A stretch of 57,362 nucleotides of DNA from NCBI GenBank assembly GCA_040401695.1, contig JBBANY010000003.1, positions 1 through 57,362 of the forward strand, read 5' to 3'. The translations under genes were made by a program, and so were the position numbers. The stretch is from F1-20-MAGs119 sp040401695 (lineage in GTDB: Bacteria; Actinomycetota; Acidimicrobiia; Acidimicrobiales; Ilumatobacteraceae). Positions 36,581 to 44,703 of the stretch are shown here, one piece after another (the first letter of the stretch is position 1; every line of letters begins with the position of its first letter). A model generated the notes under the pieces. The model did no database searches and was not told the DNA's origin. It was given only the letters and a program-made list of their open reading frames with translations.

Positions 36581-37605
36581 AACACGATCTCACGATCAGC
36601 GGCGTCATCACGCACGACGAGCTGCGTGCGACCACGGCCTCGATCGCACGCCTGCAGTTGCCGAACGGCATGATCCCCTGGTTCGACGGCGGCCACTGCG
36701 ATCCGTGGAACCACGTCGAAACAGCAATGGCGCTCGACACCATGGGACTGCATCACGAAGCCCGCCACGCCTACGAATGGTTGGCCGACACGCAGCGCGA
36801 CGACGGGGCGTGGCACAACTACTACCTTTCCGACGGCAACATCGAGGATGCGAAGCTCGACACCAACGTGTGCGCGTACGTCGCCGCCGGACTGTGGCAC
36901 CACTGGTTGTGCACGGGCGACCTTGCGACGGTGAAGAATCTGTGGCCCGTCGTCAGTTCCGCACTCGAATGGGTTCTCGCCCACCGTCGGGCCGATGGCA
37001 CCGTGCTGTGGGCCCGCGAAGCCGATGACACACCGTGGGACTACGCGCTGCTCACCGGCTCGTCGTCGATCAGGCACGCGTTGCGTTGCGGTGCCATGCT
37101 CGCCGCGCTCGTCGACGACCATCCCGACCACCTGTTGCGCGCCGCCGACGCGATCGACCGCGTCGTGCGCACCAACCTCGCCGCCTTCGAACCGAAGGAC
37201 AGGTGGGCGATGGACTGGTACTACCCGGTCATGACCGGAACCATGGAGGGCGCACAGGCAAAGGATCGTCTCGCGTCGCTGTGGAACACGTTCGCAATGG
37301 ATGGCCTCGGCATCCGCTGTGTCAGTGATGAACCCTGGGTCACCGCCGCCGAAACCGCCGAGTGTTCACTCGCCCACTCGGCCCTCGGCGACATCGATAC
37401 GGCGGTGAAACTCCTCACATGGACACGGCCGCATCGTTGTGACGACGGCTCGTATCTCACCGGCATCGTTTATCCCGACCGCATCGCTTTTCCTGCAGAC
37501 GAGCGCACCGCCTACACCGGTGCGGCGATCATTCTCGCTGCCGACGCAATCACGGGTGCGTCGCCCGGTTCGCGGTTGTTCCGCCACGGCTTTCTCGACC
37601 GTTAG
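36577..37605 (+). CDS. Alpha/alpha-barrel (prenyltransferase/squalene-cyclase-like) protein
   Basis: 342 residues from ATG 36577 (ATGA overlap). It has repeated helical segments with aromatic and His-rich turns (PWFDGGHCDPWNHVETAMAL, DDGAWHNYYL, DTNVCAYVA). These resemble the six-hairpin or alpha-toroid proteins annotated as prenyltransferase, terpene cyclase or glycoside hydrolase. The repeated acidic motifs (DGGHCD, DDTPWDYAL) could bind a sugar or metal. Next to a glycosyltransferase, a glycan-processing role is as likely as a terpenoid one. Confidence 0.65.
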   Translation: MKHDLTISGVITHDELRATTASIARLQLPNGMIPWFDGGHCDPWNHVETAMALDTMGLHHEARHAYEWLADTQRDDGAWHNYYLSDGNIEDAKLDTNVCAYVAAGLWHHWLCTGDLATVKNLWPVVSSALEWVLAHRRADGTVLWAREADDTPWDYALLTGSSSIRHALRCGAMLAALVDDHPDHLLRAADAIDRVVRTNLAAFEPKDRWAMDWYYPVMTGTMEGAQAKDRLASLWNTFAMDGLGIRCVSDEPWVTAAETAECSLAHSALGDIDTAVKLLTWTRPHRCDDGSYLTGIVYPDRIAFPADERTAYTGAAIILAADAITGASPGSRLFRHGFLDR

Positions 37606-38241
37606 CTAGCGCACACGGCGCAACACGCGCAGACTTCCCGTCGCCGACACATCTTCGAAGTATCCGCTTGCAAGAGCCGGCAGATAGATGTCCTCGTACG
37701 GGGGCCGCCCACCGTCGGCCGGATCCGGAAACACGTCGTGAATCGCCAGCAGCCCGCCGACCATCACGTGCGGGGTCCAGTTTGTGTAATCGGCGCGAGC
37801 CGGGTCTACCCCGTGGCCACCGTCGATGAAGAGAAACCCAATGGGAGTGTTCCACCGCGCGGCAACGACGGGTGATTCACCCACGATCGCAACCACGACG
37901 TCTTCGAGTCCTGCCGCGGCAATGGTCGAACGAAAGAACGGCAGCGTGTCGATGAGGCCCGTCGCAGCATCGACGAGGGTCGGATCATGCCATTCCCATC
38001 CCGGCTGGTTCTCCTCGCTGCCACGATGATGGTCGACCGCGAACACCACCGTGCCGATACGACGCGCGGCCGCACCGAGCCACACCGTCGAGCGACCGCA
38101 CCACGACCCAACTTCGACCATCGGTACGTGCGCCGGGGCTCCGCGCAACGAGCACGCCGCATCAAAGAGGGCGTCACCCTCGTCTTCCGGCATGAAACCG
38201 CGCGCCGCCACGGCGTGGCGACGCAGTTCGGGATCGATCAC
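37606..38241 (-). CDS. Class I SAM-dependent methyltransferase (Methyltransf_24 type)
   Basis: 211 residues from GTG 38241, which overlaps the nitroreductase stop (GTGA); the frame is open further but lies within that gene. SAM motif I is VEVGSWCGRST, the ribose-binding acid is in FAVDHH, and LFIDGGHGVD is typical of the Methyltransf_24 group. The substrate is unknown. It converges on the plus-strand glycosyltransferase cluster with no gap to speak of. Confidence 0.82.
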   Translation of the reverse strand: MIDPELRRHAVAARGFMPEDEGDALFDAACSLRGAPAHVPMVEVGSWCGRSTVWLGAAARRIGTVVFAVDHHRGSEENQPGWEWHDPTLVDAATGLIDTLPFFRSTIAAAGLEDVVVAIVGESPVVAARWNTPIGFLFIDGGHGVDPARADYTNWTPHVMVGGLLAIHDVFPDPADGGRPPYEDIYLPALASGYFEDVSATGSLRVLRRVR

Positions 38242-38897
38242 CAACCGTCCCAGTGGATGATCGAGTCGACCGGCGGACGGGCCGCAGGTTTGAAGTCGGT
38301 TCCCTTGGTGTAGGCGAGCGGCGACAGGCACACCTGCTGCACGGTCTCGAACGGAATACCGAGGATGTCGGCAACCTGCTGCTCCATCATGAGGTGCACG
38401 GTCGTCCACGCGGTACCGAGACCACGCGCGCGCGCCGCCAACATGAACGACCACATGCCGGGCAGGATGTTTCCCAGCATCGACGCCGACATCATCGCCG
38501 GTGCGCCATCGAGGCGCGCACCCTGCGTGCAACCGATGACGAGGACCGGCGCATCACCCATGTGCTCGCCGAGGAAGTCGGCCGACTCTGCGGAACGCTT
38601 CTGCTGCTGGTTTGCAGCGGCGTCACCCTTGTCGATGGAACCGATGTACACACCGTCCATCGACTTGTACATGCCGTAACAGTTCTTGTACACCTCGCCG
38701 ATCGCTTTGCGCTTCGCCTCGTCGCGCACGATGACGAAACTCATCGTCATCATGTTGCTGCCGGATGGCGACTGCATGGCGGCCGACACGCATTCCCGCA
38801 CGACGTCATCGGGGACCGGCTTCGAGAAGTCGAGGCGCTTGCGCACCGCACGGGTAGTGGAAAGGAGTTCGTCGGGGTTGAGAGGTAGTAATGCCAC
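38238..38897 (-). CDS. Nitroreductase-family FMN oxidoreductase
   Basis: 219 residues from GTG 38897, chosen because TACCAT lies 6 nt upstream; the 21 further upstream codons would overlap the divergent promoter region. The FMN-binding Arg motif TTRAVRKRLDF and the SPSGSNMM segment fit the nitroreductase fold, as does the C-terminal GLGTAWTTVHL region. It would reduce a substrate with NAD(P)H; the substrate cannot be told. It is coupled to the methyltransferase downstream. Confidence 0.87.
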   Translation of the reverse strand: MALLPLNPDELLSTTRAVRKRLDFSKPVPDDVVRECVSAAMQSPSGSNMMTMSFVIVRDEAKRKAIGEVYKNCYGMYKSMDGVYIGSIDKGDAAANQQQKRSAESADFLGEHMGDAPVLVIGCTQGARLDGAPAMMSASMLGNILPGMWSFMLAARARGLGTAWTTVHLMMEQQVADILGIPFETVQQVCLSPLAYTKGTDFKPAARPPVDSIIHWDGW

Positions 38898-38903
38898 GGG
38901 GCG

Positions 38904-38909
38904 ATGGTA
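38904..38909 (-). promoter_or_regulatory. -10 box (TACCAT) of the nitroreductase gene
   Basis: TACCAT lies 6 nt before GTG 38897, with no SD between them. It fixes the start choice for the nitroreductase. Confidence 0.45.
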
Positions 38910-38959
38910 CCCCTCCCCCACGTTGTGTGCGGTCCCGTGCCCTGACAACATGAGGGGCA

Positions 38960-39817
38960 ATGAAATCCGCGCTCGACGACCTCATCGATCTTCTCGACCT
39001 CGAAGCCATCGAAGTCAACGTCTTTCGCGGCAAGTCACCCGACGAGAACCGCCAAAGGGTCTTCGGCGGACAGGTGGCCGGACAGGCCCTCGTCGCCGCC
39101 GCGCGCACCGTCGAGGCCGATCGCCACGTTCACTCGCTGCACGCCTATTTCCTGCGGCCGGGCGACCCGTGGGTCCCGATTCTCTACAACGTCGACCGCA
39201 TCCGTGACGGACGCAGTTTCACCACGCGGCGCGTCGTAGCGATCCAGCACGGTCAGGTCATCTTCAACCTGCAAGCGTCGTTCCATCTGAACGAACCGGG
39301 CCCCGACCACCAGATCAACGGCCCCGCACACCTCGCCGACCCCGAGACGTTGCCGGACTTCAAGACACGCATGGCGCCGTACAAACACATCATCGGTGAG
39401 TGGTACGACCGTCCGCGACCGATCGACCTGCGCTACGTCGACGGCGACCCGTTCTCGCGCGAGGGCGTGCCAACGCTCGGCCAGCGTGTGTGGATGCGTG
39501 CCGACGGAACGCTGCCCGACGACCCGGTGTTGCACACGTGCATCGCCACGTACGCGAGCGACTTCACGCTGCTCGACACCACTCTCCTGCCGCACGGTCT
39601 GTCGTGGAACTCGAAGGGTGTGCAGATGGCCAGCCTCGACCACGCGATGTGGTTCCACCGACCGTTCCGCGCCGACGAGTGGATGCTCTACGACCAGTAC
39701 TCGATCTCGACGTCGAATGCCCGTGGTCTCGCCGGTGGATCGATCTACACGAAAGACGGTCAGTTGGCGATCACCGTCGTGCAGGAAGGCCTCGCGCGCG
39801 TCAGCCACGATGGGTAG
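38960..39817 (+). CDS. tesB: Acyl-CoA thioesterase II (double hotdog)
   Basis: 285 residues, standard for TesB. It hydrolyses acyl-CoA to free acid and CoA. The first hotdog has RVFGGQVAGQAL and HSLHAYFLRPG; the second has SDFTLLDTTLL with the catalytic Asp, SLDHAMWFHRP, and the final VVQEGL with the catalytic Gln. The start has an SD-like GAGGGG close upstream. The last codons overlap the next gene's ATG by 8 nt. Confidence 0.95.
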   Translation: MKSALDDLIDLLDLEAIEVNVFRGKSPDENRQRVFGGQVAGQALVAAARTVEADRHVHSLHAYFLRPGDPWVPILYNVDRIRDGRSFTTRRVVAIQHGQVIFNLQASFHLNEPGPDHQINGPAHLADPETLPDFKTRMAPYKHIIGEWYDRPRPIDLRYVDGDPFSREGVPTLGQRVWMRADGTLPDDPVLHTCIATYASDFTLLDTTLLPHGLSWNSKGVQMASLDHAMWFHRPFRADEWMLYDQYSISTSNARGLAGGSIYTKDGQLAITVVQEGLARVSHDG

Positions 39818-40901
39818 GTTTCGCGGTTCTCTGCTGCTCGTCGCGGCCATCGTCATCGGTGGCGCCACGCCGGCGAATGCCACCGCGGTCACCGACCCGA
39901 CGGCGCGTCTCGTCAAAGTGACGACCGCCGCGAAACCAACCGACATTGCATCGCGGTCCGGCGACACGGGTCTCTACATCGCCGAACAGGACGGCAGGAT
40001 CGTGCGTTTCGACACGAAGACGAAAGCAAAGTCGACCGCACTCGACCTCACCGGTCGCACCGGCGCATCGGGTGAACGAGGGCTGCTCGGCCTCGTGTTC
40101 CATCCGAACGGGCGCTTCCTCTACGTGAACTACACCGATGACGACGGCGACACCGTGGTTGCGCGCTATCGCATGCGCGCCAACAAGACCGCCGACCCCG
40201 CGTCGCGCACCGTGCTCTTCACCCTGGAACAGCCCTATGCGAACCACAACGGAGGTGGGCTTGCGTTCGGCCCCGGTGGTCGTCTCTACATCGGCACGGG
40301 TGATGGCGGCTCGCGCGACGACCCCCAACGCGTGGCACTCGACAAGTCGTCGATGCTCGGCAAGATCATCAGTGTCGACCCTCTCGCGCGCAACGAAAGG
40401 TCTGCAGCCGCGCGAATTTGGTCGGTCGGCCTGCGCAATCCGTGGCGCTTCGAGTTCGACGACGAAATGAGCCTGTGGGTTGCCGACGTCGGCCAGGACA
40501 AATGGGAAGAGGTCAGCCTCGCGCGCGCTTCTGCAGGGTCGGGACGCAATGCGAACTTCGGATGGAGCGCCTACGAGGGATTCGTCCGCTTCAACAACGA
40601 TCAAACCGCAAAGAACCACCTCGCCCCGGTCCACGTCTACGAACACGGCGAGGACGGCTGTTCGATTTCCGGCGGTACTAAGGTGCGCTCCGCGAAGCTG
40701 TCCGCACTCGTGGGTTGGTACGTGTACGGCGACTACTGCATTGGTCGCATCACCGCCATCAAGGTTGTCGGAACGAAGACGACACGGGTCGTGCGCCTCA
40801 TCGACGATGCCGGGTCGGTGACCGCCGTACGCAGTGTCGCTTCGGGCGACGTCTACGTTCTCAATCTGGGTGGCGACGTCAGCGCCCTGTTGCCGACCTA
40901 G
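39810..40901 (+). CDS. Exported glucose/sorbosone dehydrogenase (GSDH) beta-propeller protein
   Basis: 363 residues from ATG 39810, which starts a clear signal peptide (GRFRGSLLLVAAIVIGG...ANA). The propeller shows GLLGLVFHPNGRFLYVNYT, NHNGGGLAFGPGGRLYIGTGDGG, SVGLRNPWRFEFD, and GDYCIGRI near the end. Relatives are soluble PQQ-dependent aldose or sorbosone dehydrogenases, but many GSDH proteins have no proven substrate. Its TAG stop interlocks with the mreB TAG on the other strand (CTAG at 40898-40901). Confidence 0.88.
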   Translation: MGRFRGSLLLVAAIVIGGATPANATAVTDPTARLVKVTTAAKPTDIASRSGDTGLYIAEQDGRIVRFDTKTKAKSTALDLTGRTGASGERGLLGLVFHPNGRFLYVNYTDDDGDTVVARYRMRANKTADPASRTVLFTLEQPYANHNGGGLAFGPGGRLYIGTGDGGSRDDPQRVALDKSSMLGKIISVDPLARNERSAAARIWSVGLRNPWRFEFDDEMSLWVADVGQDKWEEVSLARASAGSGRNANFGWSAYEGFVRFNNDQTAKNHLAPVHVYEHGEDGCSISGGTKVRSAKLSALVGWYVYGDYCIGRITAIKVVGTKTTRVVRLIDDAGSVTAVRSVASGDVYVLNLGGDVSALLPT

Positions 40902-41902
40902 CGTCTCGCGCCCATGAACATGCTGCGCAGGACCTGGTAGTTCTCCACGCAGTGTCCCGCGCCGAGCACCACGGCTTCGAGGGGCATCGGAGACATCCGC
41001 ACGGGCACGTCGGTTTCACGTTCGAGGCGCTGGGCCAGGCCGCGCAGAAGCCCACCGCCGCCGACGAGATACATGCCACGCTGCAGGAAATCCTGCGCCA
41101 TTTCGGGCGGCACCTTCGACAGGCAGCGGGTCACCGACTGCACGATTTGTGACACGACTTCGTCGATAGCGAATCGCACCTCTTCGGCCGTGAGGTCGAT
41201 GTTCTTCGGCAGACCCGTGACGAGGTCACGTCCACGCACCTGTGCGCCGCGCTCGTTCGGCATCGGGGCCGCAGTTCCGATTTGGATCTTGATTTCTTCG
41301 GCGGTGCGCTCGCCGATCGCGATGCCGTGCTCGCGACGCACGTACGTCTGGATCGCTGCATCGATGTCGAAGCTGCCGACACGAATCGCCTCGAGCGCAA
41401 CGACACCACCCAGGCTGATGACTGCCGTCTCGCTTGTGCCGCCGCCGATGTCGATGACCATGTTGCCGACAGGTTCATCGATGGGAAGCTCGGCACCGAT
41501 GGCTGCGGCCATCGGCTGTTCGATCAACTGTGCGTCGGAGGCACCGGCGCGACGGGTCGCGTCGGTGACCGCGCGGCGTTCGACCTCGGTGATCGCCGAG
41601 GGGACGCAGATGACGACCTTTGGTCGGGTGAAGCGCGAAACGCCGACCCGCTGGAGAAGCAGGCGGATCATTCGCTCGGTGATGTCGAAGTCGGTGATCG
41701 CCCCGCCACGCAGAGGACGGACGGCAACGATGTAGCCGGGGGTACGCCCGATCATGTTCCACGCTTCGTGCCCGGTGGCAAGAACCTCACTGGTCTTGCG
41801 GTTGACGGCGATGACCGACGGTTCGTTGAGAACGATTCCACGGCCCTTCATGTAGACGAGCGTGTTCGCCGTCCCGAGGTCGATAGCAAGGTCGCGGGCC
41901 AT
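40898..41902 (-). CDS. mreB: Rod-shape-determining actin-like protein MreB
   Basis: 334 residues. It has the actin-like ATPase motifs: phosphate 1 (AIDLGTANTLVY), phosphate 2 (VIDIGGGTSETAVISLGG) and the adenosine segment (LVGGGGLLRGL). It polymerises under the membrane and guides side-wall peptidoglycan synthesis. mreC and mreD are not next to it in this window. TACACT 8 nt before the ATG suggests its own leaderless promoter although a small membrane-protein gene lies just upstream. Confidence 0.96.
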   Translation of the reverse strand: MARDLAIDLGTANTLVYMKGRGIVLNEPSVIAVNRKTSEVLATGHEAWNMIGRTPGYIVAVRPLRGGAITDFDITERMIRLLLQRVGVSRFTRPKVVICVPSAITEVERRAVTDATRRAGASDAQLIEQPMAAAIGAELPIDEPVGNMVIDIGGGTSETAVISLGGVVALEAIRVGSFDIDAAIQTYVRREHGIAIGERTAEEIKIQIGTAAPMPNERGAQVRGRDLVTGLPKNIDLTAEEVRFAIDEVVSQIVQSVTRCLSKVPPEMAQDFLQRGMYLVGGGGLLRGLAQRLERETDVPVRMSPMPLEAVVLGAGHCVENYQVLRSMFMGARR

Positions 41903-41910
41903 GTGCGCCC

Positions 41911-41916
41911 AGTGTA
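41911..41916 (-). promoter_or_regulatory. -10 box (TACACT) of mreB
   Basis: TACACT lies 8 nt before ATG 41902 in the 26-nt gap between mreB and the small membrane-protein gene, with no SD. Confidence 0.4.
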
Positions 41917-41928
41917 GGTCGCTCGCAC

Positions 41929-42153
41929 CTACAGACGTGGTTCGCCGCGGTCACCGCCACGCGTTTGCGCGTGTTTGCTGACTACGTTCCGACGCGCCTC
42001 GGGTGACAACGCATCGATGTGACGGCGGAAGTTCTCGATGCCGTCGTAGATGCCGGTCTGTCGTTGCTGGCGGAAGAGGATCGTTGCAAGCGCTGCACCG
42101 CAGCCCAGTGCGAGCAACGCAAAAACCACAACGGCAGTCTGTGTCGCGATCAT
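41929..42153 (-). CDS. Small single-pass membrane protein, function unknown
   Basis: 74 residues. One hydrophobic helix lies at about residues 7-26, followed by a basic stretch and a hydrophilic, probably cytoplasmic, tail with many Arg residues. The ATG overlaps the moaE stop (ATGA), so it is translated with moaE, and mreB follows 26 nt later. I do not recognise the family. Confidence 0.6.
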   Translation of the reverse strand: MIATQTAVVVFALLALGCGAALATILFRQQRQTGIYDGIENFRRHIDALSPEARRNVVSKHAQTRGGDRGEPRL

Positions 42154-42603
42154 GACCGCGGAACGCTTCCGATGTCATGTGCGCCGGTACCCCAGTCGGT
42201 GCCNNNNNNNNNNCTTCAACGCATCGATGCAGAAACGCCCCGCCTCGAACGCCTCGGGACGGTGGGGCGACGACACCACGACGAGAACCGACGACTCGAG
42301 AAGCGACAGCCGCCCGACGCGGTGCAACATGGCAACACGCACGATCGCGGGCCATTGGCGGCGTGCCTCGACGATGATCTCGGCCATTCTCGCGATGGCT
42401 TTGTCTTCGTACGCCTCATAGGTGAGGTGAGTCACGTCGTCGCGACCGTCGGCGTGGTCGCGCACGGTTCCGGAGAAAACCACGACTGCGCCGCACGACG
42501 GATGCAGCGCCCATTCGTATGCAACGCCGACATCGAGCGTTCGGTCGGTCAGTGCCACCCAGTCGTTCGACGAACCGTCGGCGGGAAGCAGGTGACTTGA
42601 CAC
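42150..42603 (-). CDS. moaE: Molybdopterin synthase catalytic subunit MoaE, interrupted by an assembly gap
   Basis: MoaE transfers sulfur from MoaD to precursor Z. The N-terminal part shows GAVVVFSGTVRDHADG, LTYEAYEDKAIA, HRVGRLSLLESSV and SPHRPEAFEAGRFCIDALK, then ten Ns follow (42204-42213). After the gap another frame gives GTDWGTGAHDI, a typical MoaE C-terminus, and stops at 42150, overlapping the next gene's ATG. So the gene is probably intact in the organism, and the true gap is not ten bases: the usual VPIWKxE stretch is missing. GTG 42603 is preferred over ATG 42621 because TACGAT lies 7 nt upstream. Confidence 0.85.
42204..42213. other. Assembly gap (10 Ns)
   Basis: Ten Ns fall inside moaE. 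The reading frame shifts across them, so the length is a placeholder, and roughly 10-15 codons of moaE are missing. Confidence 0.95.
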
Positions 42604-42610
42604 GCTTCGA

Positions 42611-42616
42611 ATCGTA
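42611..42616 (-). promoter_or_regulatory. -10 box (TACGAT) of moaE
   Basis: TACGAT lies 7 nt before GTG 42603, with no SD. The downstream small membrane-protein gene is translationally coupled to moaE and probably shares this promoter. Confidence 0.4.
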
Positions 42617-42680
42617 CCCATGTGCCGCGAATTCGAGCCCGACGACCAATTGAGCCGGACGGAAATTACCTTCCATGATC

Positions 42681-43460
42681 ATGGGGAACGACGACGAGCG
42701 CCTGACGACGGCCCCTGCGCCGCTGCCCCGGCACGAACGCTCGTGGCGTCATCCGAGCGAGATCGGCCAGCAGCGCCGTGCGAATGCCCGACGTTCAGCA
42801 CCGCCCCTCAGTCCGCTGGTCGCCCTCCTCGTCGGAATGCTCGGTCTCGGCTTCGTCGCCGGCCTTGTCGCGCTCGTGATGCCCCGCGAAGCGCCGCGCG
42901 AGGCACAGCCGTTCGTACGCAACGCCGCAGTGGCAACTCCCGACAAGTCGTCCTCCGATCTCACCGATGCGCCCGGCTTCTTCATCGTCGACGACGGTCG
43001 GTTCGTTCTCGCGGTCAACGACGGGACCGAGGACTTGTTCGTCACCACCGGCGACGTCACCAGCGGGGACACTGGCGCAATCGTCGTCGACATCGACGGG
43101 CGGCCGGTTCAACTACGGGTCGTGGATTTCGACGAGGAACTCGGAATCACCGTGCTTCGCACCGACACACAAGTCGATGTTTCGGTTGCGCTCGAAACTT
43201 CGACAGTCGCCCCCGCCGTCGGTTCACGCGTCACGGTTGGCGTGAGCAAACCGACCGATGCATCCGTTGGTGTCTCGGTCAGCTTCGATCCGAAGACTTT
43301 CGTCCCGCTCGCGGGTGAAGTTCTCACGGTCGACGTCGCGGAGGCGTCGCCCGTCAAGGACACCGACGGACGAGTCGTCGGCCTCTTCACGCGCCGTGGC
43401 GACGCCAAGGGATACGTACCGATTTCAGCGGTCGACATGTCGTTGTCCCAGTTGCCCTGA
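42681..43460 (+). CDS. Membrane-anchored, trypsin-fold-like protein without a visible catalytic triad
   Basis: 259 residues from ATG 42681 (TACCTT 8 nt upstream); ATG 42675 is only 2 nt from that box. A Pro/Arg-rich N-terminal tail is followed by one membrane helix (about residues 45-68) and an extracytoplasmic domain. The domain resembles a DegP-type S1 protease in layout: VVDFDEELGITVLRTD matches the DxxLDLAxLxV segment, and ASPVKDTDGRVVGLFT matches the GNSGGPL region, but the Ser is not there. It is probably a non-enzymatic or sensory relative. Confidence 0.6.
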   Translation: MGNDDERLTTAPAPLPRHERSWRHPSEIGQQRRANARRSAPPLSPLVALLVGMLGLGFVAGLVALVMPREAPREAQPFVRNAAVATPDKSSSDLTDAPGFFIVDDGRFVLAVNDGTEDLFVTTGDVTSGDTGAIVVDIDGRPVQLRVVDFDEELGITVLRTDTQVDVSVALETSTVAPAVGSRVTVGVSKPTDASVGVSVSFDPKTFVPLAGEVLTVDVAEASPVKDTDGRVVGLFTRRGDAKGYVPISAVDMSLSQLP

Positions 43461-43488
43461 CGACACAGCGTCGACGGCGACACGGTCG

Positions 43489-43494
43489 TATCAT
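43489..43494 (+). promoter_or_regulatory. -10 box (TATCAT) of the DUF2342 gene
   Basis: TATCAT is 6 nt before ATG 43501 with no SD, which fixes the start of that gene. Confidence 0.5.
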
Positions 43495-43500
43495 CACGGC

Positions 43501-44703
43501 ATGGCCGACGACGACACACCATCGGGGAACTTTCCGTTCGGTTCGTTCGGTGACGGCAACCCTTTCGGCGCGATGCCGTTTCTCGGCGACATCATGAAGT
43601 CGCTCGCCGGGCAGGGTCCGCTCAACTGGGACATCGCCCGTCAGGTGGCGTACGTCGGGCTCGGCCAGGGCGGCACCAACGTCGACCCCGCCGCGCGAAT
43701 CGCCTGTGAAAACCTTGCCCCGCTTGCACATCGGCACCTCGCCGACTTCCTCGCCGGCGTCGAGACCCGCGAGCCGCGCATCGAGTGCGTGACCCCGGCG
43801 CAATGGTGTCATTCCACCCTCGATGCTTACCGCCCCGTCTTCGACAACCTCGCCGCGGCCCTCGCCCAGCGGCCGGCCTCCGACGTTTCACCCGACCCGT
43901 CGGCCGACCCGATGTCATCGATGATGAACGGTCTCATGTCGGCAATGGCGCCGATGATGCTCGGCATGACCGTCGGCTCGATGGTCGGCCAACTCGCCGC
44001 GCGGGCATTCGGACAGTACGACTTGCTACTCCCGCGCGACCCCGACAAGGCATTGCTCGTCGTTCCCGCCAACATCGACTCGTTTGCCGGTGACTGGGAC
44101 CTGCCGCTTGCCGACATTCGCATGTGGGTTCTCGTTCACGAACTCGCCGCACACGCGGTGTTGTCCACCCCACACCTGCGCGCCGCGTTGGTCGACGCGG
44201 TCAACTCGTACGTCTCGGCGTTCTCCCCCGACCCCGACGCGGTCATCGAGAAGCTGTCGGGAACGGAGATCGACGCGTCCAACCCGATGGCGGCGTTCCA
44301 ACAGACGATGTCCGACCCGGCATTGCTGCTCGGTGCAGTGATCTCACCCGAACAAGAAGCACTGCGTCCGCGAGTCGACGCACTGTTGGCCTGCACGGTC
44401 GGCCTCGTCGACTGGATCGTCGACGGGGTGACGCAACGCCTGCTTGGTGGCGCCCCCGCAGTCACCGAAGCGCTGCGCCGCCGACGCATCGAATCGTCAC
44501 CCGCAGACAAGTTCGTCGAGCATCTGCTCGGTATCCACCACACGCGTGCGACGGTCGAACGCGGACGCGCTTTCATCCGCGGGATCGTCGAACGCTCATC
44601 TGCCGAACGCGTGCTCGACTTGTTGAACCGTGACGATGCGCTGCCTACGCCCGCCGAGGTCGACGCTCCCGGCCTGTGGCTCGCCCGCCTCGAAATTGCC
44701 TAG
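43501..44703 (+). CDS. DUF2342 / zincin-like family protein with altered zinc motif
   Basis: 400 residues. It resembles the actinobacterial family annotated as zinc-dependent metalloprotease or F420-biosynthesis-associated protein. It has an N-terminal segment rich in Gly and Phe, WDIARQVAYVGL, a Met-rich helix (MSSMMNGLMSAMAPMMLGMTVGSMVG), and a zincin region ending in a long helical domain. The expected HExxH here reads HELAAH (His213, Glu214, His218), one residue too long between the His residues. The last 59 bases overlap the convergent MFS gene. Confidence 0.7.
   Translation: MADDDTPSGNFPFGSFGDGNPFGAMPFLGDIMKSLAGQGPLNWDIARQVAYVGLGQGGTNVDPAARIACENLAPLAHRHLADFLAGVETREPRIECVTPAQWCHSTLDAYRPVFDNLAAALAQRPASDVSPDPSADPMSSMMNGLMSAMAPMMLGMTVGSMVGQLAARAFGQYDLLLPRDPDKALLVVPANIDSFAGDWDLPLADIRMWVLVHELAAHAVLSTPHLRAALVDAVNSYVSAFSPDPDAVIEKLSGTEIDASNPMAAFQQTMSDPALLLGAVISPEQEALRPRVDALLACTVGLVDWIVDGVTQRLLGGAPAVTEALRRRRIESSPADKFVEHLLGIHHTRATVERGRAFIRGIVERSSAERVLDLLNRDDALPTPAEVDAPGLWLARLEIA

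Noticed and set aside
42050..42600. Plus-strand frames across the N gap
   Set aside because: They run antisense to moaE and the small membrane-protein gene and translate the Ns as unknown residues.
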